Positions 19,701 through 26,856 of a DNA stretch of 26,856 nt are shown one piece after another. The notes beneath the pieces are model-generated. The model was given only the letters and a program-made list of their open reading frames with translations. It did not search any database and had not been told where the DNA came from. Origin of the DNA: Hyphochytrium catenoides (Eukaryota; Sar; Hyphochytriomycetes; Hyphochytriales; Hyphochytriaceae); the NCBI GenBank assembly GCA_900088475.1, contig FLMG01001895.1, positions 1 to 26,856 of the forward strand, written 5' to 3'. Within the stretch, counting starts at the first letter, position 1. Each line of letters begins with the position of its first letter. Made by a program: the position numbers and the translations under genes.

Positions 19701-22137
19701 CTGCATTACTTCCTCGAAGGTCCTGCCGATGGCCATCACCTCGCCCACACTCTTCATCGCACTGCCAATCTCCGTGCTTGCATTCTCAAACTTGCTGTTA
19801 GAGAGAGAGGGACAGGTGAGAAAGAGGAGAGAGAGACAGATGGGAAAAGGAGAGAGAGAGCGACAGAAGAGAAAGAAGAGAGAGAGAGGGAGGTGACAGA
19901 CCATTCCCAACAGGAAGAACGAACAAGGAAAGGGAAAGAAGAGAGTTCGTGCCGGAGAGAGAGAGAGAGAGAGAAGAAGATGGGGAGAGGACAGAGGGCA
20001 GTCACCTGAGGTCCCATCTTGGGATCTTGGCCACGACATAGTCAAGGGAAGGCTCAAAGCAGGCGGTGGTCACCTTCGTGACAGAGTTACGCAGCTCTGG
20101 CAGCGTCTTTCCCAAGGCAAGCTTGGCAGCCACAAAGGCAAGAGGATAACCTTTAGGAGAGAGAGAGAGAGAGAGAAGACAGGGTTATAAAGGCATCATG
20201 TTGAAAGGAGAACACGAAGGAAAAAAGAGAGACAGAGAGAGAGAGAGAAACCATAGGGGTGCGTCTAGGTAATAAAGAAAGCACCATCGTCAGCGAAACA
20301 GAAACAACTGAGTAAGGCAAGCTAGAGTCGAGAAACACAAAGAAAGAAAGAAAGAGAGAGAGACGGAGAGAGAGAGAAAGGACTGTCCCAAAAGACTGAC
20401 GCTGTCTCCGTAATGCAAAGAGAGATACAAAGAAAATTGATTGAGAGATAAGGAAAGCAAGCGTCAAATGTCCTTGGCTTCTCTCTCTTTCTTCCCCTTT
20501 CGAGCCTCTCCCTCTCTCTTCTTACCTGTCGCCTTGGACGCCAGCGCTGAGGACCTAGAGAGCCTGGCATTGACTTCAATAATGCAATAATCTTCAGAAT
20601 GCGGATCCAGCGCGTACTGGATGTTACACTCTCCGACAATGCCCAGATGCCTGACAACGGACAGCGCAGTCTGTCTGAGCATGTGATACTCTTTGTTGGA
20701 CAGCGTCTGCGATGGCGCAATGACAATGGAGTCGCCTGTGTGCACGCCCAGCGGGTCAAAGTTCTCCATGTTGCAGACAGTGATGCAGTTATTCTGCGCA
20801 TCCCGGACAACCTCGTACTCGACCTCTTTCCAGCCTTTCAAGCTCTTCTCAACCAGAATCTGCGGAGAGACTGCGAAGGCCTTCTTTGCCATAGAGATGA
20901 GGTGCTCGCGGTCTTCGCAGATACCAGAGCCTAGGCCTCCGAGGGCAAAGGCAGAGCGTATCATGCAGGGATAACCGATTTTGTCGGCGGCATCGAGCGC
21001 GTCTTCTAAGGTGTTGACAGCGATGGAAGGCGCCAGTTTCTCGTTGATTTCCATGAGTTTCTGTGCGAAGATGTCGCGATCTTCTGTGGCTTCCACGACG
21101 GAGATTGGGGTACCAAGGACCTGGGGGAAAGGGCGAGAGTGGAAAGGAGAGAAAGCAAAACATTAGAGAGAGAGACACACACACAGAAAGGGAGAGAGAG
21201 AGTAATCGGCGTAAGCACATAGGATAGGAGAAGGGGAGAGAGGGAGAGGATATTGTGACAGACAGAGGGATGGAAAGACATCAAAAAGAAGGAAGAAGGA
21301 GATAGGGACAGAAAGAGAGAGAAACGGAGCGGAAGGGAAAGTCCATCCACCGACCTGAACTCCATATTTCTCAAAGACTCCTGAGTGCTCCAACTCCACG
21401 CCACAGTTCAGCGCTGTCTGGCCGCCCATGGAGATGACAATGCCATCCGGACGCTCTCTTGCAATAACGTGCTGAAGAAAAGAGAAGGTACGGTGGCGAA
21501 AGAGAGAGTATTACATTGACTGAGCGACTAGTTGTTGCAAGGTGAGGGGGTAAATCATACATAAGGGAGAGAAGAACAAGCTAGAGCAAGAGAGAGAGAG
21601 ACGACAAGAAAACATTTAAGAGTGAGAATCCAGAAAAAGAGAAAGACGAGAAGAAAGAGGCATTCGAAATTGAGGAAAGAGAGAGAGAAAGAGAGAGAGA
21701 AGAGAGAGAGGGAAGAGAGAGAGAACATAGCGGAAGCTGTCCTACCTCGACAAACTCCTTGTTAACCGGTAAATAGTAGACATTATCCGCCTGAGCCGGA
21801 CTACCTTTCTCTACATTCGTCTGCACCGACGCTATATTCGGGTTGATCAGCACCACCTCCAGGCCTTCCTCCTTCAGCGCCTTGATGGCCTGCGAGCCAG
21901 AGTAGTCGAACTCTCCTGCTTGGCCGATAGACAGACCACCAGAGCCAAGAACAAGGACTTTGGAGACTTTGGGCTTGTTAAATTCGGTCCTTTTGAAGCT
22001 GCTAATCGCGGTTTTCTGTTTCTTTTTGGCGGCATCCACGAAAATATCGAAGAGAAATTCGGTATCCGTGGGCCCTCCCATGTGCTCTGGGTGGAACTGC
22101 GCAGTGAAGAAAGGCTTGGACTTATGGATGATTCCTA

Positions 22138-22212
<75 letters not shown>

Positions 22213-23170
22213 AGGCATGTGAGAGAGGAGAAGGAAGAATAGATCAGAGGGATAAAGAAAGTAGAGGAGAGAGCAGGAAAATATGCATATCAGGACTCCC
22301 TACCCAAAAAATAGGAGAGACGGACAACGGAACGACAGACAGAACAGTGAGAGAGAGAGACATAGAAGAGAAAGAGGACTCCCACTAAGAGAGAGTAAAC
22401 ACAATCAACAAAGATCAACACTTTCTTTACTAGCTCCTTGTCTCTCCCGGCTTCTAAACCCCAAGCCACCTCTTCTTCTCCGCCGTGTCTCTCTCTCTCT
22501 CTGTCCGTCTCTCTCGTCTGTTCTCTCTCTCTCTCTCTCATGAATTTCTGTGGCCTATCTCTTACCTTCATTAGTAAAGTCATTGCCATTGACAAAAAGC
22601 TCTTGCCAGTCTTCCGGCAGCTTCTTCCCATCGAGTGCATAGCCATGGTTCTGGCTGGTAATATAGCACTGATCTGTTAGAACATTAACCACCGGCTGAT
22701 TGTGACCGCGATTGCCAAACTTGAGCTTGTACGTGTCCGCGCCGACGGCTCGTCCAATCAGTTGATTGCCCAGGCAGATACCGAAGACAGGCTTTAGCTT
22801 GTCTCCCTCTGCGGCGAGGACTCTCTTGATGTTATCTACGGTCTCAGAGCAGAGCGCAGGGTCGCCTGGGCCGTTAGAGATGAAGACGCCATCGTACCAG
22901 CCAACGTCCTGGATGATGGGATAGTTCCAAGGGACGACTTTGACCTGATAGAGGAAAAAAGAGAGAGATTAGCGAGTTAGTCAGGCGTGCAGAGAGAGAA
23001 GAAGGTTAGAGATGAGCGCTAGAGTGGAACAAGAAAGAGGATAACTGGAAAGAGATCTGCAGCGGCAGAGAGAAAAGGATTAAATAATGCGCGGGAATGC
23101 TTACCCGCTATTAGAATCGTAACAGACAGAGGCAGAACCAAGAGAGAAAGAGAGAGGAGAAACAGATGAA

Positions 23171-23205
<35 letters not shown>

Positions 23206-23986
23206 CGGTACCTCAGCTCCCCTGTCAACCAGGCCTCTGATCATGTTATACTTCATCCCGCAATCCACAGCCAAGATCTTCACAGGGTTGCCCTTTCCAT
23301 AAAACTTCACTTCCTTCGTGGACACTTCCTCGACCAAATGGCGCTTGTTCGGGTCCGAAAGAGAAGGAGTCTCTCCGTCTTCCACGAGGATACGGCCCAA
23401 CATCGCGCCTCTGTCTCGAATTTTCTTCGTGATAAGCCGTGTGTCAATGCCTGAGATGCCAGGAACGCCTTCATGCTGAAGCCATTCCGAGAGAGACATC
23501 TTGGCATTCCAGTGACTATAGTGGGCGGAATAGTCTGAGACACAAAGAGAGAGAGAGACTCTGGTTAGAATGGTGCACGATGAGTCAATAGGATGAAGGC
23601 GTGTGGTTGAAAGGAGATGGAAGATGAGGAATCACACCTCATAGCACAACTTTCTCTCTCTCTCTCTTCCTCCAATCGGCCACATAAGGTTCTGTCTCTT
23701 TCTATCATTCTCTCGCGCTAGAAAAGACGCTCTTTCTGGCCCCTACTCTCCTCACTCTTCTCTCTCTCTCTCTCTCTCTTACCCTGGCAGATGACTCCAG
23801 CCGCATGGATACGATTGGACTCCAGGTACTTGTTCAGTCCATACGCGTCCTTGGCATGAATGTCCGGCACGCCATAGTTCCCAATCATAGGGAAAGTGAG
23901 GTTTAGGATCTGCCCTTGGAATGACGGATCTGTCAAACTTTCAGGATAGCCAACCATAGCGGTCGTGAAGACAACCTACAGAGAGG

Positions 23987-24032
<46 letters not shown>

Positions 24033-24515
24033 AAGAGAGGAGGGAAAGGATGCAGATATGGGAAGAGAAGGGATAAACCGGAGAAATAGAGGAAATAGAG
24101 TTAGTTCGCCTTTTTATCTCTTCCCGACCACTCTTGATATCTCTCTCTCTCGCTCTCTTCCGCCGTAATCCTCTTTATCTAAGCAAGGAAAGATACTCAT
24201 TGCAGGAGATCGAAGGACAGGAAAGAGTAAAAGGGAAGAAGCTATGATTGGCTATTCTCGCTGATCTCTCTCTCTGTGTCAGTTCCCGCCCCACATAGAA
24301 AATCTTTCTCTCACCTCGCCAGAGGTTGATCTGTCCGCGCCAAAGGAAAGTCCTTCCAGCTTCGTGCCATCCTCAAGCTCCAGAACAGCCCTCTTGGTGA
24401 ACTTTGGAGCCTTCGTACGGTCAACGAAAGTGGAAAAGAGATTCTGGCACACGGCCGTTGGGGACTTTGGACGCCCCAGAGAGGACGGGGAGACGATCTT
24501 TCGAAGCTTCAACAT
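15349..24515 (-). CDS. Carbamoyl-phosphate synthetase, glutamine-dependent, CPS III-like, 17 exons
   Basis: The enzyme makes carbamoyl phosphate from bicarbonate, two ATP and ammonia released from glutamine. Seventeen exons total 4,566 bases and give 1,521 residues plus TGA, close to the 1,500 of human CPS1. Every intron is GT-AG and all sixteen junctions are in phase. Domain order is a targeting-like leader (1-50), small-subunit N domain, class I glutaminase (about 240-395), synthetase half one (about 420-960), half two (about 967-1345) and a C-terminal MGS-like regulatory domain. No dihydroorotase or aspartate transcarbamylase follows, unlike animal CAD. The ATG at 24515 is the first in frame, and it opens an Arg/Lys/Ser-rich peptide with no acidic residue for about 30 positions, as in mitochondrial leaders. 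An intact catalytic Cys excludes the ammonia-only CPS I type. A pyrimidine-pathway CPS II remains the alternative; the regulatory domain favours CPS III. Confidence 0.96.
15940..15988. repeat. (GA)n tract in CPS intron 15
   Basis: This is a GA run on the plus strand, so (CT)n in the sense strand, directly before the CTTTGCAG acceptor of exon 16. It forms the polypyrimidine tract of that intron. Confidence 0.95.
16145..16184. repeat. (GA)n tract in CPS intron 15, donor side
   Basis: This is a 40-base perfect GA run, (CT)20 in sense, about 15 bases inside the donor of exon 15. Intron 15 therefore has a CT tract at both ends. Confidence 0.95.
16739..16772. repeat. (GA)n tract in CPS intron 14
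   Basis: This is a near-perfect GA run on the plus strand, (CT)n in sense, starting about 25 bases after the GTGGAT donor of exon 14. Confidence 0.95.
16797..18379 (-). other. CPS exons 12-14: second synthetase half
   Basis: The exons are 18379-17794, 17555-17348 and 17137-16797. Exon 12 starts the second half with [17 protein letters not shown] (GSGAYRIG about 985-992) and continues through [16 protein letters not shown], the pattern expected of the half that phosphorylates carbamate. Exon 13 carries the ATP-grasp [12 protein letters not shown] segment and exon 14 the metal-binding region ([17 protein letters not shown]) and the [19 protein letters not shown] segment. A short Ser/Arg-rich insertion precedes the last of these. 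Confidence 0.93.
18654..21746 (-). other. CPS exons 6-11: first synthetase half and oligomerisation region
   Basis: The exons are 21471-21355, 21120-20526, 20150-20006, 19794-19654, 19434-19266 and 18901-18654; the first ATP-binding motif sits at the end of exon 5. Exon 6 has [13 protein letters not shown]. Exon 7 has the ATP-grasp core, including [17 protein letters not shown] and [18 protein letters not shown]. In the ammonia-forming half this region phosphorylates bicarbonate. Exons 9-11 cover the helical oligomerisation segment ([26 protein letters not shown]). Confidence 0.93.
22142..22213. repeat. (GA)n tract in CPS intron 4, acceptor side
   Basis: This is about 70 bases of GA with three single-base interruptions, (CT)n in sense, ending at the CTTACATAG acceptor of exon 5. 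The opposite end of the same intron (plus strand about 22489-22540) carries CT on plus, which is GA in sense. Confidence 0.95.
23173..23203. repeat. (GA)n tract in CPS intron 3
   Basis: This is a perfect GA run, (CT)n in sense, beginning 9 bases after the GTACCG donor of exon 3. Confidence 0.95.
23989..24028. repeat. (GA)n tract in CPS intron 1
   Basis: This is a 38-base GA run, (CT)n in sense, 15 bases before the TGTAG acceptor of exon 2. The same intron has GA in sense near its donor (plus strand about 24264-24278). Confidence 0.95.
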
Positions 24516-24599
24516 CTCTAACAATATCGAATATTGGTGGAGTGTTTTGCAATACAATAAACTCTGTCTGCAGAAATCTGGAAATCCGCCAAAATATAT
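24516..24599. promoter_or_regulatory. Short leader between CPS and a possible divergent gene
   Basis: Only 84 bases separate the CPS start codon from a plus-strand ATG at 24600. It is AT-rich with TATATA at about 24595-24600, and on the minus strand has TTTTGGCGG, which resembles an E2F site. If both starts are right, the CPS 5' untranslated region and promoter must overlap the other gene. If the plus gene is not real, the promoter lies further right. Confidence 0.3.
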
Positions 24600-25016
24600 A
24601 TGAAGATTTCCTCAGATCACCAGATGAAGATTATTGCGTCTTCACAAGATGGTCCAGGCGAGGGTGTCGAAGTAGTCGTGCGAGACTCTGAGAAAGTATC
24701 GACCGTCACTCTTCGACCGGTAGATAGCTGGCTGAAAAATCGAGACAGACTCGAAGATCATCCAGCTCAGAAGAGAAGAAAGAGTGCAAGAGAGAGCTTT
24801 TCCGTGCACCAGACCTCTTGTCCTGCTCTTTCCCCTGCTGTTCAAGGGAAGGCCGAAGAGAGAGAGGCCACAAAAGATGAAAGGATCCGTCTACTCACAA
24901 ATAGCACACGCAACGCACCCAGAGACAGATCCGGACGCAAAGAGAGAGAGAGATCCGCGAGGGGAGAGAGAGAGAGATCTCTAGATCTTACTCGGTCTAG
25001 TCGAGTCCAGGAGTGA
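24600..25016 (+). CDS. Possible divergent gene or first exon, product unknown
   Basis: This is a 138-codon frame from ATG to TGA. The first half is non-repetitive and protein-like (GVEVVVRDSEKVSTVTLRPV); the second half is basic and runs into GA-derived Arg-Glu repeats. A second plus frame beginning after a ctcggtctag acceptor at about 24999 reads a basic peptide followed by QELPASDSSDE up to about 25110, so the frame shown may be spliced before its stop. I recognise no domain. Neither exon order nor the true start is secure. Confidence 0.3.
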   Translation: MKISSDHQMKIIASSQDGPGEGVEVVVRDSEKVSTVTLRPVDSWLKNRDRLEDHPAQKRRKSARESFSVHQTSCPALSPAVQGKAEEREATKDERIRLLTNSTRNAPRDRSGRKERERSARGERERSLDLTRSSRVQE

Positions 25017-25116
25017 CGCAGCTCGCTCCTCCACTGGGATGAAATGGAAAGTGAAGCAGAAGAGGAAAAGACCCGCCTTGCAGGAGTTGCCTGCTTCTGA
25101 TTCTTCTGATGAAGTG

Positions 25117-25277
25117 CTCTCTCTCTCTCTCTCTCTCTCTCTCGCTCCTCATACACACAAACAGGTCAACATTAATTCTTGGTGGGAGAGTGAGAGAGAG
25201 AGAGAGTGAGAGAGGGAGTGAGAGAGAGAGAGAGAAAGAGAGAGCGGGGAGAGAGAGAGAGAGAGGAAGAGAGGGAG

Positions 25278-25330
<53 letters not shown>
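25117..25330. repeat. CT tract facing a long GA tract
   Basis: A (CT)13 run at 25117-25142 is followed about 45 bases later by a long, nearly pure GA region at about 25189-25329, with the last 56 bases uninterrupted. The arms are complementary, so the segment can form a large hairpin. The overlapping Ser-Leu and Arg-Glu open frames are products of the repeat. Confidence 0.9.
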
Positions 25331-26513
25331 CACGTGTCTGCCTCTACGTTACGGTAGCCCTGTAGATCGCTCCTCTGTCTCTTCATGAAAGGAAATCTCC
25401 GAAGCAGAGCCTCTCTCTCTCTGTCTCTCTTTCATCACTCTTCCTCGTAGTATTCCCATCTCGTCTCAGAATCTCCTGAGTTTGTATGTAGTTAATATGG
25501 TCTCTGTCTTTCCTTTTCCATATCTCACTTCCCCCTCTGTCTCTTCTTGAAGAACAGTGGGGTATTTTGTTCTGACTCTTTTACCTTCCTAACTGTGTCT
25601 CTTCATACTCTGTCTCGCTCCTCCTCTCCTTCCTGTCTAATTCTTCCTAATCAAAAACAGTAGCGCTGGTACAATTCTCATGTCACCTGACCTTAAGGGT
25701 TGTGAGTGTGATGATTACGCTGGTTGATTTAGTGGGTTTGATAGAGATAATATAGTTCTATTGCAAAGTAGTAACGCTTGTGTTTGGAGTATCCAAGCTG
25801 TGGGTTTGGCAGGGCTTTGTGTTAGCTTATCTGCTGTAATAGTTGAACCTCTGTCTTTCTAAGGGCTGTCCAGAGTATTACTACTCAGGAGTACTATGGT
25901 TAGCACTGGTCTTGTTGATTTTGGTTGTATTACTACTACATAGGGGGCCGACCGCCATTGTCTGACCGCAAGAAAAAGATCGAGGTCAGCTGGGGCAGAA
26001 TGGATGATGTTGCTGTTTGTTAGACAGATACGCGTACGTGTACGTAAGTACTGTTCGAGGCTACACCCTCTAGTAGTTGATTCAGAATAACATTAAACTT
26101 TATTACTGTAAAGGAGGTTATGCCGGTGTTGGCCGGGACACGTATCAAGGATAAATGCCTCAAGTTTAGGGGTGGGCTTGACACACAAAGATTACGGCCA
26201 AAACCGACTCTTTGGCCTTTTATTTGCTAACAAGGGAAGTCCACTCTCCATTACTGTTCTACACGTGAGTAGAACGACCAAGTACTGTATATGCATTCAT
26301 CGTCGCACAACTACTACGCACATCGAGCTCTCTTCATCATATCTGATTCTTTGTGGGTTTGTCGAGAGATAAAAATGAGTCTTTTTATTTACAGGGGACA
26401 GTGAAGACAGAGTGGGTGTTGATTAATCACTGTGTGATAACCAGTAGGATGTGTTAGAAATTCTGGCGGATGGTCTTCCACAGTTCAAGTTTCAGCTTCT
26501 TCACATCTGCATC

Positions 26514-26515
<2 letters not shown>
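25331..26515. other. Intergenic, no gene seen
   Basis: The region is first CT-rich (to about 25640), then balanced, non-repetitive sequence. Stop codons are frequent in all frames. One plus frame at 26172-26372 has no family resemblance. I see no tRNA or rRNA. Confidence 0.5.
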
Positions 26516-26570
<55 letters not shown>

Positions 26571-26672
26571 TCTTTTCTCTCTCTCTTTTCTCTCTCTTTT
26601 CTCTCTCTCTTTTCTCTCTCTTTTCTCTCTCTCACTCACTCTCTTTCTCTCTCTCTCCGTCTTTCACTCACA

Positions 26673-26704
<32 letters not shown>

Positions 26705-26856
26705 TTGGTTCTCTGTTGTTTCTCTATGAGAGTTGTTGACTCATCACCTGGTCTGACTCTGTTTGCTGTGTCTCCCTTCTGCTCTCTGCTCCGTCTTTTC
26801 TCCATCGCTCGCTGGTCCAGGTGGCGTCTCTCTCTCGCTCTCTCTCTCTCGCTCTC
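26516..26856. repeat. CT-rich simple repeat block
   Basis: A CT run of about 50 bases (26516-26565) is followed by repeats of ctctctcttttctctctcttt (about 26570-26640), another CT run at 26678-26704, and a CT run at the window end (26826-26856). All long plus and minus frames in it are Ser-Leu or Arg-Glu/Lys-Arg repeats and are not called as genes. Confidence 0.9.

Larger units (their letters stand above)
21746..24515 (-). other. CPS exons 1-5: leader, N domain and glutaminase
   Basis: The exons are 24515-24315, 23975-23783, 23534-23212, 22944-22566 and 22134-21746. Exon 2 carries the small-subunit signature ([17 protein letters not shown]), and exon 3 carries [11 protein letters not shown]. 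Exon 4 holds the nucleophile elbow FGICLGNQ with Cys296. It has no Met codon at all, so scans that need a start codon miss it. Exon 5 begins with the FHPEH motif giving His380 and Glu382, then a Lys-rich linker, then the first ATP-binding entry motif ([17 protein letters not shown], from residue 429). All three members of the catalytic triad are present. Confidence 0.95.

Noticed and set aside
25109-25388. Open frames of alternating Ser-Leu or Arg-Glu, here and at 7309-7557, 8190-8451, 14454-14794, 15755-16085 and 26451-26739
   Set aside because: They are translations of (CT)n or (GA)n microsatellites with no other protein character.
26172-26372. 66-codon plus frame near the right end
   Set aside because: No family resemblance, no splice or promoter context, and length expected by chance.

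Overview
This window is nuclear DNA from an intron-rich microbial eukaryote. The clearest gene is split into 17 exons by canonical GT-AG introns that are crowded with (CT)n on the sense strand. A secreted heme peroxidase and a mitochondrial-type glutamine-dependent carbamoyl-phosphate synthetase carrying an N-acetylglutamate-site signature would fit a protist or alga, for example a stramenopile or chromerid. That placement is inference; nothing in the sequence fixes the species.

Layout, left to right. Positions 1-1489 are hard to parse and open with three copies of a 10-bp palindrome. Positions 1490-7383 probably hold one plus-strand gene of at least 13 short exons. It encodes a highly charged, low-complexity, nuclear-looking protein. 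The exon phases agree at the junctions I chose, but there is no recognisable enzyme domain. Positions 7384-9100 are simple repeats plus two open plus-strand segments. Positions 9127-10192 (minus) look like the 3' exons of another spliced gene, with a weak resemblance to the end of a DWNN domain. Positions 10193-12231 are mostly featureless. Positions 12232-14496 (plus) are an intronless 754-codon secreted peroxidase whose two heme-binding halves are separated by about 390 Pro/Thr/Ser-rich residues. Positions 14497-15348 are a convergent intergenic region with CT repeats and an 81-86 bp tandem repeat. Positions 15349-24515 (minus) are the complete carbamoyl-phosphate synthetase gene, 1,521 codons plus stop. 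Positions 24516-26856 hold a possible divergent plus-strand gene start and long GA/CT tracts.

The synthetase is the firmest call. The 17 exons sum to 4,566 bases, stay in phase at every junction, and give one protein with a glutaminase domain, two ATP-grasp synthetase halves and a C-terminal regulatory domain. Catalytic Cys, His and Glu of the glutaminase are present, and five of the six residues I recall as contacting N-acetylglutamate in human CPS1 are conserved. This suggests a CPS III-like enzyme feeding a urea-cycle type pathway. No other nitrogen-metabolism gene is visible here, so the neighbours do not form a functional cluster.

The most unusual sequence-level feature is the organisation of the (GA)n/(CT)n tracts. 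They sit inside essentially all synthetase introns, and in several introns a GA tract next to the donor faces a CT tract next to the acceptor.
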